From Noviherbaspirillum massiliense JC206 (GTDB lineage Bacteria > Pseudomonadota > Gammaproteobacteria > Burkholderiales > Burkholderiaceae_D): a DNA stretch of 64,000 bases. Location: assembly GCF_000312045.1 (NCBI RefSeq), contig NZ_HE978634.1, forward strand, positions 2,202,960 to 2,266,959. The letters are read 5' to 3'. The number at the start of each line of letters is the position of its first letter. Positions within the stretch are counted from its first letter, which is position 1. Of this stretch, positions 29,489 through 40,263 are shown in pieces. The notes under the pieces are model-generated. The model saw only the letters and a program-made list of their open reading frames with translations, did not search any database and had not been told where the DNA came from. Both the position numbers and the translations under genes were made by a program.

Positions 29489-32446
29489 ATGTCATTAGGC
29501 TGGATCATCCTTCTCCCGTTTGCGGGCAGTGTGTGTGCGGCCTTCCTGCCGTCCAATGCCCGCAACTCTGAAGCGTGGCTCGCGGGCGCTGTGGCCTTGT
29601 GCTGCACCGTGCTCGCCGCCGCGCTGTATCCGCAGGTGATTGGCGGCGGCGTGGTGCGCGAGGTCTTGCCGTGGGCGCCTGCGCTCGGCCTGGAATTTTC
29701 ACTGCGCATGGATGGCTATGCCTGGCTGTTCACCATGCTGGTGGCGGTAATGGGCGTGCTGGTGGCAATCTATGCGCGCTACTACATGTCGCCGCAGGAT
29801 CCGGTACCGCGCTTTTTCTCCTTTTTCCTCGCGTTCATGGGCGCCATGCTGGGTGTGGTGTTATCCGGCAACCTGATCCAGATGGTGCTGTTCTGGGAAC
29901 TGACCAGCCTCGCCTCCTTCATGCTCATCGCCTACTGGCATCATCGCGTCGATGCCCGGCGCGGGGCGCGCATGGCATTGGCCGTCACCGCCGCTGGCGG
30001 CCTGTGCCTGCTGGCGGGCGTCCTGATACTGGGACGCATTGCCGGCAGTTACGACCTGGATGCAGTCCTGGCTTCGGCAGATCGGATTCGCACGCATCCC
30101 TGGTATATGGCGGCACTGGTCCTGGTTGCGCTGGGCGCGCTCACCAAAAGTGCGCAATTCCCCTTCCATTTCTGGCTGCCGCATGCGATGGCCGCGCCCA
30201 CGCCGGTATCGGCCTACCTGCATTCGGCGACCATGGTCAAGGCCGGGGTATTCCTGCTGGTGCGCCTGTGGCCGGTGCTGTCCGGCACCGAAGCCTGGTT
30301 CTGGATCATCGGCGGCGCCGGCCTGTGCTCGCTGGTTCTGGGCGCCTACGCCGCGATGTTCCAGCTGGACATGAAAGGCGTGCTGGCCTATTCCACCATC
30401 AGTCACCTGGGCCTCATCACCTTGCTGCTCGGCTTGAACAGCCCGCTTGCGCTGGTGGCCGCGATTTTCCATATCGCCAACCATGCCACCTTCAAGGCTT
30501 CGCTGTTCATGGCGGCGGGCATGGTCGACCATGAGACCGGCACGCGCGACCTGACACGCCTGTCCGGGTTGCGCCATGCGATGCCGATCACCGCCACGCT
30601 GGCGATCGTCGCCGCCGCCTCGATGGCGGGCGTGCCGCTGCTCAACGGCTTCATCTCCAAGGAAATGTTCTTCGCCGAGACGGTTTTCATCAGCAGCAAC
30701 CAGGCCATCGAATTCGGCCTGCCCGCAATCGCGGTGATCGCGAGCACGTTCAGCGTTGCCTATTCGCTGCGCTTCATCCTGCAGGTGTTTTTCGGCCCGC
30801 CCGCGCAGGATCTGCCGCGAAAGCCGCACGAGCCGCCGCTCTGGATGCTGTTTCCCAGCGCGCTGCTGGTCATGGCCTGCCTGGTGATCGGCATGCTGCC
30901 GGAACAGACCGTCGGCCCGCTCCTGCGGGACGCCGCCCGGGCGGTGCTGGGACCGGACCTGCCGTCGTACAGCCTGGCGGTATGGCATGGCTGGAATCTG
31001 CCGCTGATGATGAGCCTGCTGGCCATGGCCGGCGGCATCGCGCTGTACCGGCTGCTGGGCAAGTACCAGCGTCGTGCGCCCGGCGTCGCGCCGCTGATCG
31101 ATCCCTTCGACGGCAAGCGCGTGTTTGAATTCCTGCTGAACAGCCTGACCTCGGCGGCGAACCGGATGACGCAACTGCTGTCCTCGGAACGCATGCAGGC
31201 GCAGTTGCTGCTGCTGGTCGGCGTCGCCTTTCTGATCGCGCTGACGCCGCTATGGCGAAAAGGCTTGCCGTCCGGCGACTTGCCGGTGTCGCCGGCGGAT
31301 CCGGCGTTCGCACTGATGTGGATCGCAGGCGCGGCCTGCGCGATCGGCACCGTGTTGAAGTCGAAGTACGAACGCATGGCCGCACTGATTCTTGCGGGTG
31401 GCGCCGGGCTGGCCACCTGTCTGACCTTCGTCTGGTTCTCGGCGCCTGACCTGGCACTGACGCAACTTGCGGTGGAAGTGGTGACGGTGGTCCTGATCCT
31501 GCTCGGTCTGCGCTGGCTGCCGCAGCGGATCGAGCACAACCTGCGCAAGCCGCGCAGTCCGCAGGCGCGCTTGCGCGACCGCAGCCGGCGCATCCGCGAT
31601 CTGGTGCTGTCCATCGTGGTCGGCGCGGGTATGGCGGCACTGGCGTATACGGTGCTGACGCGGCAGTTGAACGGCGGCATTGGCCCCTTCTTCGTCGAGA
31701 ATGCCTTGCCGCTGGGCGGCGGCGCCAATGCCGTCAACGTGATCCTGGTGGATTTCCGCGGCTTCGATACGATGGGTGAAATCACGGTGCTGGGAATCGT
31801 CGCGCTGACGGTTTATGCATTGCTGCGGCGCTTCCGCCCCGCACGGGAGAGCATCGCCCTGCCGCGTCAGCAGCGCGTCCCGGGCCAGGGCGAGCTGGCC
31901 GAGGCCGCATCGGCGCCCGACCCGCATGCGCAGCTGCCCGCGGGCCAGATGATGCTGCCGGCGGTGCTGGTGCGGTTGCTGCTGCCGATCGCCGGAATGG
32001 TATCGGTGTTTTTCCTTCTGCGCGGACATAACGTGCCCGGAGGCGGCTTTGTCGGCGGTCTGGTGATGGCCACCGCCGTCATCCTGCAATACATGGTCGG
32101 CGGCACGGTATGGGCGGAGTCGCGTACCCGCATCCATCCCCAGTACTGGATCGCTGCCGGCCTGTTCTGCGCGATGGGCGCCGGCCTGCTGGCATGGCTG
32201 TCGGCACGCGCCTTCCTGTCCGCGCTGACCTGGGATGCCACGCTGCCGCTGCTCGGCGAATTGCACCTGTCCACCGTTCTGCTGTTCGACCTGGGCGTAT
32301 ACATGCTGGTGGTCGGCGCAACGGTGCTGATCCTGGTGGCGCTGGCGCACCAGTCCCTGCGCACCCATCGCAAGGCAGTGCCCCTGCCCGAAGCCAGTGC
32401 GGAGGCGGAGGCCGGACTCCAAGCAAAGACTGCTCGAGGAAGCTGA
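29489..32446 (+). CDS. mrpA: Monovalent cation/H+ antiporter subunit A (MrpA-MrpB fusion)
   Basis: The first and largest subunit of the Mrp/Mnh sodium-proton antiporter, related to NuoL of complex I. It has 985 residues, longer than the roughly 800 of stand-alone MrpA. The C-terminal region (about 820-950), with LLRGHNVPGGGFVGGLVMATAVIL, is the MrpB domain, and no separate mrpB follows. The N-terminal region carries the proton-pumping core with KSAQFPFHFWLPHAM. It heads a six-gene operon with one-base or four-base overlaps. The start at 29489 lacks a clear ribosome binding site. Confidence 0.94.
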   Translation: MSLGWIILLPFAGSVCAAFLPSNARNSEAWLAGAVALCCTVLAAALYPQVIGGGVVREVLPWAPALGLEFSLRMDGYAWLFTMLVAVMGVLVAIYARYYMSPQDPVPRFFSFFLAFMGAMLGVVLSGNLIQMVLFWELTSLASFMLIAYWHHRVDARRGARMALAVTAAGGLCLLAGVLILGRIAGSYDLDAVLASADRIRTHPWYMAALVLVALGALTKSAQFPFHFWLPHAMAAPTPVSAYLHSATMVKAGVFLLVRLWPVLSGTEAWFWIIGGAGLCSLVLGAYAAMFQLDMKGVLAYSTISHLGLITLLLGLNSPLALVAAIFHIANHATFKASLFMAAGMVDHETGTRDLTRLSGLRHAMPITATLAIVAAASMAGVPLLNGFISKEMFFAETVFISSNQAIEFGLPAIAVIASTFSVAYSLRFILQVFFGPPAQDLPRKPHEPPLWMLFPSALLVMACLVIGMLPEQTVGPLLRDAARAVLGPDLPSYSLAVWHGWNLPLMMSLLAMAGGIALYRLLGKYQRRAPGVAPLIDPFDGKRVFEFLLNSLTSAANRMTQLLSSERMQAQLLLLVGVAFLIALTPLWRKGLPSGDLPVSPADPAFALMWIAGAACAIGTVLKSKYERMAALILAGGAGLATCLTFVWFSAPDLALTQLAVEVVTVVLILLGLRWLPQRIEHNLRKPRSPQARLRDRSRRIRDLVLSIVVGAGMAALAYTVLTRQLNGGIGPFFVENALPLGGGANAVNVILVDFRGFDTMGEITVLGIVALTVYALLRRFRPARESIALPRQQRVPGQGELAEAASAPDPHAQLPAGQMMLPAVLVRLLLPIAGMVSVFFLLRGHNVPGGGFVGGLVMATAVILQYMVGGTVWAESRTRIHPQYWIAAGLFCAMGAGLLAWLSARAFLSALTWDATLPLLGELHLSTVLLFDLGVYMLVVGATVLILVALAHQSLRTHRKAVPLPEASAEAEAGLQAKTARGS

Positions 32447-32787
32447 TGGAAATCATTTATGCAATGGCAATCGGCGTGCTGACCAGTTCCGGCGTGTGGC
32501 TGCTGCTGCGGCCGCGTACTTTCCAGGTCATCATGGGGCTTTCACTGCTGTCCTATGCGGTGAACCTGTTCATCTTCGGCATGGGCAGGCTGACGATCGG
32601 GCGTGCGCCTATCGTCGACGTTGGTGAGGCGGCCGAGCCCTCCCTGTATGCGGACCCGCTGCCGCAGGCCCTGGTGCTAACGGCGATCGTGATCGGCTTT
32701 GCCACGACCGCGCTGTTCCTGGTGGTGCTGCTGGCTTCCCGCGGGCTGACGGGCACCGACCATGTCGATGGCCAGGAGCCCGACTGA
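32446..32787 (+). CDS. mrpC: Mrp antiporter subunit C
   Basis: A 113-residue NuoK-like membrane protein with three hydrophobic helices. The motif RTFQVIMGLSLLSYAVNLFIF is typical of MrpC. Its ATG shares a base with the mrpA stop (TGATG). The polar tail after helix 3 is short. Confidence 0.93.
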   Translation: MEIIYAMAIGVLTSSGVWLLLRPRTFQVIMGLSLLSYAVNLFIFGMGRLTIGRAPIVDVGEAAEPSLYADPLPQALVLTAIVIGFATTALFLVVLLASRGLTGTDHVDGQEPD

Positions 32788-34424
32788 TGATCGACTGGCT
32801 GCGGCACCTCCCCATTCTCCCCATCCTGCTGCCGCTGGCGGCCGGCACGGCAATGCTGTTCCTGGGCGAGAGCCGGCGCACCCTGCGTGCAGCGATCGCG
32901 CTCTGTTCGACCTTCCTGCAACTGGCGGCGGCGATCGCGCTGCTGGGCATGGCCGGCGGGATTTTTCCCGACGTCTGGCCTGAAGGCATCGCCGTCTATC
33001 TGCTCGGCGGCTGGCGCGCGCCTTTCGGCATCGTGCTGGTAGCAGACCGTCTGGCGGCAGTCATGCTCGCGCTGACCGCGGTGCTGGCCACGGCGTCGCT
33101 GCTGTATTCGCTGGCGCGCTGGGACCGGCTCGGAGTGCATTTCCATCCGCTGTTCCAGTTCCTGCTGATGGGTATCAACGGCGCATTCCTGACCGGCGAC
33201 CTGTTCAACCTGTTCGTGTTCTTCGAAGTGCTGCTTGCGGCTTCCTACGGCCTGATGCTGCACGGCTCCGGCGCGCCCAGGGTAAAGGCCGGCCTGCACT
33301 ACATCGCGGTAAACCTGGCAGCCTCCTTCCTCTTCCTGATCGGGGTCGCCCTCATCTACGGCGTGAGCGGAACCCTGAACATGGCACACCTGGCGGTGCG
33401 CTTCCCGCAACTGCAGGGGGGCGACCGCGTGCTGTGCGAACTCGGCACCGCCATCCTCGGCGTGGCCTTCCTGGTCAAGGCCGGCGCCTGGCCCCTGAAC
33501 TTCTGGCTGCCTGCCGCCTACGGCACGGCGGCCGCGCCGGTGGCGGCGGTATTCTCGATCACCACCAAGGTCGGCGTGTATGCCCTGCTGCGCCTGACCG
33601 CGCTCCTGTCCGAGGCGGGAACGACTGCGCCGTTCGACACCGGATGGCTATGGCCGATCGGGCTGGCTACGCTCGCCTTCGGTTCCGTGGCGATGCTGAC
33701 CGCGCAACAGCCCCAGCAACTGACCTCATATTCCGTGCTCGTATCCTCCGGCACGCTGCTGGCGGCCCTGGGGCTGGGCGATGCGGGCATGGTCGGCCCG
33801 ACCCTGTTCTACCTGATCAGCTCGGTCCTGACCACCGGTGCCTTCTTCCTGCTGTCCGAGATGATCGAACGCAGCCGACCCTTCGGTGCGAATATCCTGG
33901 CAGTGACCTTCGAATCCTTCGGCGTCGAAGAGCCGCTCGATCCCGACCGGCCGGACGAAGTGGTGGGCACGGTCATTCCGGCGGCGATGGCGTTTCTCGG
34001 CCTGGCCTTCATTTCCTGTGCGCTGCTGGTCACCGGCCTGCCGCCCTTGTCCGGCTTCGTCGCCAAATTCTGGATGCTGTCCGCGGCGCTCGGCTGGCCG
34101 TCTGCCGGAACGCCGACGGCATCGGCATGGGTGCTGACGGCCGCCGTGCTGGCATCCGGACTGGTGGGCATCGTTGCCCTGAGCAGGATGGGCACGCGAA
34201 TATTCTGGGGTGCGAGCGAGCGCATCAAGCCCAGACTGCGGGTCATCGAAGCCGGCCCAGTCGCCTTCCTGGTCCTGCTGTGTGCCGCACTTGCGGTACA
34301 AGCGGGGCCGGTGACCGACTATCTCGGCGCTACCGGGAACTCCCTGTACACGCCGCGCACCTATATCGATGCAGTACTGTCGGCCAGCCCCATGGGCCAG
34401 CCGGTGCCGGGAGCGCAACCATGA
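32787..34424 (+). CDS. mrpD: Mrp antiporter subunit D
   Basis: A 545-residue NuoN/NuoM-like subunit with about 14 helices. Family landmarks are the TGDLFNLFVFFEVLL segment, with the conserved acidic residue, and LVKAGAWPLNFWLPAAY, with the proton-path Lys. The start overlaps the mrpC stop by one base (TGATG). Confidence 0.95.
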   Translation: MIDWLRHLPILPILLPLAAGTAMLFLGESRRTLRAAIALCSTFLQLAAAIALLGMAGGIFPDVWPEGIAVYLLGGWRAPFGIVLVADRLAAVMLALTAVLATASLLYSLARWDRLGVHFHPLFQFLLMGINGAFLTGDLFNLFVFFEVLLAASYGLMLHGSGAPRVKAGLHYIAVNLAASFLFLIGVALIYGVSGTLNMAHLAVRFPQLQGGDRVLCELGTAILGVAFLVKAGAWPLNFWLPAAYGTAAAPVAAVFSITTKVGVYALLRLTALLSEAGTTAPFDTGWLWPIGLATLAFGSVAMLTAQQPQQLTSYSVLVSSGTLLAALGLGDAGMVGPTLFYLISSVLTTGAFFLLSEMIERSRPFGANILAVTFESFGVEEPLDPDRPDEVVGTVIPAAMAFLGLAFISCALLVTGLPPLSGFVAKFWMLSAALGWPSAGTPTASAWVLTAAVLASGLVGIVALSRMGTRIFWGASERIKPRLRVIEAGPVAFLVLLCAALAVQAGPVTDYLGATGNSLYTPRTYIDAVLSASPMGQPVPGAQP

Positions 34425-34906
34425 AGCGCATGCGCTTTCCCCTGCTGACGGCATTTCTCGTACTGATCTGGCTGCTGCTCAACGATACGCTGGCACCCGG
34501 CCAGATCGTGCTCGGCCTGGCGCTGGCCGTCGCGCTGTCGGCCGCCGTCGCCGCGATGCGCCCGCTGCGCGCGCGGCCGCGCCGGCTGGGGGTGGCGATC
34601 GCGCTGCTGTTCCGGGTGCTGGTCGACATCGTCAAATCGAATATCGCCGTCGCCGGCATGATCTTGGGAGGAAAGGAGCGGCGCGCGCATGCAGGCTTCA
34701 TGGAAATTCCGCTGGACCTGCGCGATCCGCACGGCCTGGCGATGCTGGCCTGCATCATCACCGCGACACCGGGAACCGTTTGGTCCGGCCTGTCGCCGGA
34801 TGGCGGCACGCTCAGGCTGCATGTGCTGGAATTGCTGGACGAGGAAGCCTGGGTTCGCACGATCAAGCACCGTTATGAACGCCCGCTGATGGAGATTTTC
34901 GAATGA
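34421..34906 (+). CDS. mrpE: Mrp antiporter subunit E
   Basis: A 161-residue protein with two N-terminal helices and a soluble C-terminal domain. MACIITATPGT-like sequence (LACIITATPGTVWSGLSPDG) is the MrpE signature. The start overlaps the mrpD stop (ATGA). Confidence 0.93.
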   Translation: MKRMRFPLLTAFLVLIWLLLNDTLAPGQIVLGLALAVALSAAVAAMRPLRARPRRLGVAIALLFRVLVDIVKSNIAVAGMILGGKERRAHAGFMEIPLDLRDPHGLAMLACIITATPGTVWSGLSPDGGTLRLHVLELLDEEAWVRTIKHRYERPLMEIFE

Positions 34907-35187
34907 ACATGATGATGCTTTCCTGGGCAAGCAGCTTCGCCCTGATTGCTTTTGCGCTGGGAATCCTTTGCGCGGCCATCCGCCTGGTGGGCGGGCCGAC
35001 CGCGCAGGACCGGGTGCTGGCGCTGGACACCCTGTATGCCAATGGCATGCTGACGGTGCTGACACTGGGCATTCGATTCGGCTCCAGCGTGTATTTCGAT
35101 ATCGCGCTGATCATCGCATTGTTCGGTTTCGTCGGTTCCGCGGCGATGGCGAAATTCCTGCTGCGCGGGGAGGTGATCGAGCCATGA
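34903..35187 (+). CDS. mrpF: Mrp antiporter subunit F
   Basis: A 94-residue three-helix protein with the MrpF landmark RLVGGPTAQDRVLALDTL. The start overlaps the mrpE stop (ATGA). Confidence 0.93.
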   Translation: MNMMMLSWASSFALIAFALGILCAAIRLVGGPTAQDRVLALDTLYANGMLTVLTLGIRFGSSVYFDIALIIALFGFVGSAAMAKFLLRGEVIEP

Positions 35188-35504
35188 CGACGGCAGCCAT
35201 CCCCCTCTGGGCAGCGCTGCCCGCCTCCATCCTGCTGGTGGCGGGTGGCCTGCTGGCGCTGATCGGCTCGTTCGGCCTGTTGCGGCTGCCCGATTTCTTT
35301 GCGCGGATGCATGGCCCTACCATGGGCAACACACTGGGAATCGGCTGCGTGCTCCTGGCGTCGATGCTGGTGAGTTCCGCACAGGAACAGCGGCTGGTAC
35401 TGCAGCAGATCCTGATCAGCCTTTTCATCGTCCTGACTTCCCCGGTGACGGCACTGCTGCTGATGCAGGCGGCGATCTACCGGCACCGCCGCAGCGCGGA
35501 ATGA
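35184..35504 (+). CDS. mrpG: Mrp antiporter subunit G
   Basis: A 106-residue three-helix protein. GSFGLLRLPDFFARMHGPT is the MrpG signature. The start overlaps the mrpF stop. It is the last gene of the operon, so all subunits required for the complex are present with B fused to A. Confidence 0.93.
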   Translation: MTTAAIPLWAALPASILLVAGGLLALIGSFGLLRLPDFFARMHGPTMGNTLGIGCVLLASMLVSSAQEQRLVLQQILISLFIVLTSPVTALLLMQAAIYRHRRSAE

Positions 35505-35630
35505 GCGCGCCTGTCCTGAAAAGTCCATGCGGCATGATTGCCGCCCATTGATTTCCGGTCAGTCGGCCATACCTGAATAATGAGTGTTCTTGATGTGAAG
35601 ACGACAATTTCGTCCCCGGCGCTCACAGAT

Positions 35631-35674
35631 GCCGGGTCGCCGGCGATTGTCATCCCGTCATGTTCGGGATGACA
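35631..35674. repeat. Paired stem-loops after the mrp operon
   Basis: GCCGG-GTCG-CCGGC at about 35631-35644 is followed by a perfect 10-base stem, TGTCATCCCG (35648-35657) and CGGGATGACA (35665-35674), with a 7-base loop. There is no long T tract. It may be the mrp operon 3' end or one copy of a dispersed repeat; only one copy was noticed in the window. Confidence 0.45.
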
Positions 35675-35725
35675 TTTCCCAATGCTGCGATCCTGGTGCG
35701 AAAAAGAAAACCGGTGGAAAGCATT

Positions 35726-35731
35726 TATAAT
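35726..35731 (+). promoter_or_regulatory. ribF -10 box
   Basis: A perfect TATAAT stands 35 bases before the ribF ATG. The expected -35 region is weak (AAGAAA). Confidence 0.4.
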
Positions 35732-35766
35732 CCAAGGTTTTGCGATTGTTTTCCCGGCAAAACCGT

Positions 35767-36744
35767 ATGAAGGTATTTCGCGGACTTCCCAATGCCGTGT
35801 CGCGGGCGCCCTGCGCGCTTACGATCGGCAACTTCGATGGCGTGCATCGCGGGCATCAAGCCTTGCTGGCGCACGTGCGCGATGCGGCAACCCGACTGGG
35901 AGTGGAAGCGGCGGTGATGACCTTCGAACCGCATCCGCGCGAGTTTTTCGCACGCCTCGCAGGCGATCCGTCAAAAGCACCGGTGCGCATCGCCAACCTG
36001 CGCGACAAACTGCAATCCCTGTCGAATGCAGGCATAGACCGGGTGATCGTCGAACATTTCAATGCCCACTTTGCCTCCCTGGCGCCCGAAGAATTCATTG
36101 AAAAGATCCTGGTGCAGGGCTTGCACGTGAAATGGCTGATGGTAGGCGAAGACTTCTGCTTTGGCGCCAGGCGCGCCGGCAATGTCGCCCTGCTGGTCGA
36201 AGCCGGCAAGAAATTCGGCTTTCAGGTGGAAGCGCTGCCGGCAGTGACCAACCAAGGCGAGCGCATCTCTTCCTCGGCGGTGCGGACGGCGCTGGCCCGG
36301 AGTGATTTCTCGCTGGCGAAGGAATTGCTCGGCCATCCCTATGCAATATCCGGCCATGTCATTCATGGCAAGAAGCTGGGACGCACGATCGGCTTTCCGA
36401 CCATGAACCTGCGCATCGCACACAAGCGCCCCGCCCTGTCCGGCATCTTCGTGGTGCAGGTACATGGCCTGGCCGACCGCCCGCTGCCAGGCGTGGCCAG
36501 CTTCGGCGTGCGGCCGACGGTGGAAGACAGCGGCCGGGTGCTGCTGGAGACGCATGTCTTCGATTACGACGGACAAGCCTACGGCAAGCTGATCCGGGTC
36601 GAATTCCTGCAGAAGCTGCGCGACGAGGAAAAATACGCCGACCTGCAGACGCTGACCGATGCGATCGCGCGCGATGCCGGCAATGCGCGCGCCTACTTCG
36701 AGCGGCAGAGTGCGCGCGTGGTCTCCGCCACCGACCGAATTTAG
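35767..36744 (+). CDS. ribF: Bifunctional riboflavin kinase / FAD synthetase
   Basis: Converts riboflavin to FMN and FAD. The 325-residue protein has an N-terminal nucleotidyltransferase domain with [13 protein letters not shown] near residue 19. Its C-terminal kinase domain contains [20 protein letters not shown] and GVRPTVE. The ATG at 35767 is chosen from family length. It is followed by ileS and lspA, the ribF-ileS-lspA order common in proteobacteria. Confidence 0.96.
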   Translation: MKVFRGLPNAVSRAPCALTIGNFDGVHRGHQALLAHVRDAATRLGVEAAVMTFEPHPREFFARLAGDPSKAPVRIANLRDKLQSLSNAGIDRVIVEHFNAHFASLAPEEFIEKILVQGLHVKWLMVGEDFCFGARRAGNVALLVEAGKKFGFQVEALPAVTNQGERISSSAVRTALARSDFSLAKELLGHPYAISGHVIHGKKLGRTIGFPTMNLRIAHKRPALSGIFVVQVHGLADRPLPGVASFGVRPTVEDSGRVLLETHVFDYDGQAYGKLIRVEFLQKLRDEEKYADLQTLTDAIARDAGNARAYFERQSARVVSATDRI

Positions 36745-36803
36745 CGATCAGACATGCAAGCCATCCCTGTCCGATCCACCGATTTTTTGAAATTGACCTC
36801 ACC

Positions 36804-39653
36804 ATGTCCGAACAGAAAAACAAGTATCCGGTCAACCTGACCGAAACCGCCTTCCCGATGCGCGGCGATCTTGCCAAGCGCGAACCGAAATGGGTGAAGG
36901 AATGGCAGGAGAAAAAGATCTACCAGCGCATCCGCGAGGCGTCGAAGAACCGGCCCAAGTTCATCCTGCATGACGGCCCGCCCTATGCCAACGGCGACAT
37001 CCACATCGGCCATGCCGTCAACAAGATCCTGAAGGACATGATCGTCAAGGCCCGCAACATGGCCGGCTTCGACGCGCAGTACGTGCCGGGCTGGGACTGC
37101 CACGGCATGCCGATCGAGATCCAGATCGAGAAGCAGTTCGGCAAGAATCTGCCGACCGCGGAAGTGCTGGCCAAGTCGCGCGCCTATGCGAGCGAGCAGA
37201 TCGAGCGCCAGAAGAAGGATTTCATCCGCCTGGGCGTGCTGGGCGACTGGGACAATCCCTACAAGACGATGAACTTCCGCAATGAAGCGGATGAAATCCG
37301 CGCGCTCGGCGCCATCCTGGAAAAGGGATACGTGTACCGCGGCCTGAAGCCGGTCAACTGGTGCTTCGACTGCGGCTCGGCGCTGGCGGAGGCGGAAGTC
37401 GAATACCAGGACAAGCGCGACCCGGCGATCGATGTCGGTTTCCCGTTTGCCGAACCGGAACGGCTGGCCCAGGCTTTCGGCCTGCCCAAGCTGCCGACCG
37501 AGCACGGCTATGCGGTGATCTGGACCACCACGCCATGGACGATTCCCGCCAACCAGGCGCTGAATGCGCATCCGGATTTCGAATACGCGCTGGTCCAGAC
37601 CGAGCGCGACGGCCAGCCGACCCTGCTGCTGCTGGCGAAAGACCTGGTCGAATCCTGCCTGCAACGCTATGGCCTGCAGGGCAGGATCATCGCCACCTGC
37701 CGCGGCGAAGCGCTGTCAATGATCCGTTTCCATCATCCGCTTGCCAAGGTTGACAAGGGCTACGACCGCCTGTCGCCGATCTATCTCGGCGAATACGTGA
37801 CGCTCGACACCGGCACCGGCATCGTCCACTCCTCCCCGGCCTATGGCGTGGAAGACTTCAATTCCTGCAAGGCGCACGGCATGAAGGATGAAGACATCCT
37901 GAATCCGGTGATGGGCGACGGCCGGTATGCATCCTGGCTGCCCCTGTTCGGCGGCATGACGATCTGGGAAGCCTCCAAGCCGATCTGCGGCAAGCTGGAG
38001 GAAGCCGGTTCGCTGTTCAAGCTGGTGATGTTCGACCACAGTTACATGCATTGCTGGCGGCACAAGACGCCGATCATCTATCGCGCGACTTCGCAGTGGT
38101 TTGCCGGCATGGATATCACACCCAAGGATGAGGGCCCGACGCTGCGCCAGACCGCGCTCGAAGGCATCGATGCCACCGCTTTCTATCCGAGCTGGGGCAA
38201 GGCGCGCCTGCACGGCATGATCGCCAACCGTCCGGACTGGACCCTGTCGCGCCAGCGCCAGTGGGGCGTGCCGATGGCCTTCTTCGTGCACAAGGAAACC
38301 GGCGAACTGCATCCTCGTACGCCGGAATTGCTGGAGCAGGTCGCCCAGCGGGTGGAGAAAGGCGGCATCGAAGCCTGGCATGCGCTCGATCCGAAGGAAT
38401 TGCTCGGCCACGATGCCGAGATGTATGTGAAGAACAAGGATACGCTCGACGTCTGGTTCGATTCCGGCACCACCCATCAGACGGTGCTGCGCGGCTCGCA
38501 TGCGGCCGAGTCGCAATTCCCGGCCGACCTCTACCTGGAAGGCTCGGACCAGCACCGCGGCTGGTTCCATTCCTCGCTGCTGACTTCATCCATGCTCAAC
38601 CGCTGCCCGCCCTACAAGGCGCTGCTGACGCATGGCTTCGTGGTCGACGGCGAAGGCAAGAAGATGTCCAAGTCCAAGGGCAACGTGGTCGCGCCGCAGA
38701 AGGTGTCGGACACGCTGGGCGCGGAAATCCTGCGCCTGTGGGTGGCATCGACCGATTATTCGGGCGAATTGTCGATCTCCGATGAAATCCTCAAGCGGGT
38801 GGTGGAAGCCTACCGGCGCATCCGCAATACGCTGCGCTTCCTGCTCGCCAACACCTCCGACTTCGACATCAACAAGGATGCGGTCCCGGTGGCGGACATG
38901 CTCGAGATCGACCGCTACGCGATTGCACGCATGGATGAACTTCAGAAGGAAATCGGCAGGCATTTCGAAGCCTACGAATTCCATCCGGTGGTAGCCAAGC
39001 TGCAGATGTATTGCTCAGAAGACCTCGGCGGCTTCTACCTCGACATCCTGAAGGACCGGCTGTACACCTGCCGCACGACTTCCCACGCGCGCCGCTCGTC
39101 GCAGACCGCGCTCTGGCACATCACGAACGCACTCCTGCGCGTGATGGCGCCGATGCTGTCCTTCACCGCGGAAGAAGCCTGGGCAGTATTCGCGGACAAG
39201 GAAACCTATGCCGCCAGCGGCGAAACCATCTTCACGCAGATCTATTACACCCTGCCCTCGGTCGCCGATTCCGACGAACTGCTGAAGAAGTTCGCCGACC
39301 TTCGCGAGTTGCGCGCCGAAGTCATGAAGCAACTGGAAGAAGTGCGCATGGCCGGCAAGATCGGCTCGTCGCTGCAGGCGGAAATTGAAATCCGCGCGAG
39401 CGGCAAGAAATATGCGCTGCTGGAAAGCCTGGGTGAAGACGTGAAATTCGTCTTCATCACTTCCCAGGCGATGATCACGAAAGTCGCCAGCGAAGCAGAG
39501 GAAGCGGTGCTCGTCACACCGTCGCCCAACCAGAAATGCGAGCGGTGCTGGCATTATCGGGCCGACGTCGGCAGCCATCCCGAACATCCTGGCATTTGCG
39601 GACGCTGCGTCAGCAACCTGTTCGGCAAGGGCGAACCTCGCAAGTTTGCCTGA
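36804..39653 (+). CDS. ileS: Isoleucyl-tRNA synthetase
   Basis: A 949-residue class I synthetase. The HIGH motif occurs in [14 protein letters not shown] near residue 65, and KMSKS at residues 620-624. The C-terminal zinc finger has [12 protein letters not shown] and CGRCVSNL, as in the E. coli-type (mupirocin-sensitive class) enzyme. The start at 36804 lies 59 bases after ribF. No regulatory leader was recognised upstream. Confidence 0.97.
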   Translation: MSEQKNKYPVNLTETAFPMRGDLAKREPKWVKEWQEKKIYQRIREASKNRPKFILHDGPPYANGDIHIGHAVNKILKDMIVKARNMAGFDAQYVPGWDCHGMPIEIQIEKQFGKNLPTAEVLAKSRAYASEQIERQKKDFIRLGVLGDWDNPYKTMNFRNEADEIRALGAILEKGYVYRGLKPVNWCFDCGSALAEAEVEYQDKRDPAIDVGFPFAEPERLAQAFGLPKLPTEHGYAVIWTTTPWTIPANQALNAHPDFEYALVQTERDGQPTLLLLAKDLVESCLQRYGLQGRIIATCRGEALSMIRFHHPLAKVDKGYDRLSPIYLGEYVTLDTGTGIVHSSPAYGVEDFNSCKAHGMKDEDILNPVMGDGRYASWLPLFGGMTIWEASKPICGKLEEAGSLFKLVMFDHSYMHCWRHKTPIIYRATSQWFAGMDITPKDEGPTLRQTALEGIDATAFYPSWGKARLHGMIANRPDWTLSRQRQWGVPMAFFVHKETGELHPRTPELLEQVAQRVEKGGIEAWHALDPKELLGHDAEMYVKNKDTLDVWFDSGTTHQTVLRGSHAAESQFPADLYLEGSDQHRGWFHSSLLTSSMLNRCPPYKALLTHGFVVDGEGKKMSKSKGNVVAPQKVSDTLGAEILRLWVASTDYSGELSISDEILKRVVEAYRRIRNTLRFLLANTSDFDINKDAVPVADMLEIDRYAIARMDELQKEIGRHFEAYEFHPVVAKLQMYCSEDLGGFYLDILKDRLYTCRTTSHARRSSQTALWHITNALLRVMAPMLSFTAEEAWAVFADKETYAASGETIFTQIYYTLPSVADSDELLKKFADLRELRAEVMKQLEEVRMAGKIGSSLQAEIEIRASGKKYALLESLGEDVKFVFITSQAMITKVASEAEEAVLVTPSPNQKCERCWHYRADVGSHPEHPGICGRCVSNLFGKGEPRKFA

Positions 39654-39660
39654 CGGTCCC

Positions 39661-39684
39661 GCATGCCGGCGCAAGCCGGCATGC
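39661..39684 (+). repeat. Perfect 10-base stem with GCAA loop between ileS and lspA
   Basis: GCATGCCGGC (39661-39670), loop GCAA, GCCGGCATGC (39675-39684), then CTTTCCC. It begins eight bases after the ileS stop and ends 25 bases before the lspA start. The GCAA loop is a stable GNRA tetraloop. It lacks a T tract, so an mRNA processing or stabilising element is as likely as a terminator. Confidence 0.6.
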
Positions 39685-39709
39685 CTTTCCCATAACAACA
39701 CGGCACAAC

Positions 39710-40210
39710 ATGGCAGACAAACACACCCTCTCCTTCCGCACCAGCACCAGCATTGCTCCCTGGCTCGGCATCTCGGCGATCGTCATCCTGTTCGACCAGA
39801 TCACCAAGATCGCCATCGCCCGGATGTTCCAGTTTGGCGAATCCCTGACAGTCACCTCTTTCTTCAACCTGGTGCTGGCCCATAACAAGGGCGCGGCCTT
39901 CAGCTTTCTCGCCTCCGAATCCGGATGGCAGCGTTATTTCTTTACCGCGATCGGCATCGCCGCCGCGGTTTTCATCGTGCATCTGCTGCGGCGTAATGCC
40001 GGCCAGCGGCTGTTCTGCTGGGCGCTGGCGCTGATCCTCGGCGGCGCGATCGGCAACGTGATCGACCGCACGCTGTACGGACACGTGATCGACTTCCTCG
40101 ATTTCCACGTCGGCGCATGGCACTGGCCGGCCTTCAATGTCGCCGACAGCGCGATCTGCATCGGCGCGGCCCTGTTCATCTACGATGAACTGCGGCGAGT
40201 CCGCAAATAG
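39710..40210 (+). CDS. lspA: Lipoprotein signal peptidase (signal peptidase II)
   Basis: An inner-membrane aspartic protease that removes signal peptides from prolipoproteins. It has 166 residues and four hydrophobic helices. The conserved blocks [29 protein letters not shown] and [11 protein letters not shown] carry the two catalytic aspartates. I chose the ATG at 39710 for the usual short polar N-terminus. It follows ileS with a hairpin between. Confidence 0.95.
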   Translation: MADKHTLSFRTSTSIAPWLGISAIVILFDQITKIAIARMFQFGESLTVTSFFNLVLAHNKGAAFSFLASESGWQRYFFTAIGIAAAVFIVHLLRRNAGQRLFCWALALILGGAIGNVIDRTLYGHVIDFLDFHVGAWHWPAFNVADSAICIGAALFIYDELRRVRK

Positions 40211-40263
40211 CAGGCATGCCCGCGCAACTGCTACACTAGCGCGTCCTCATTCTTGGAGCATCA

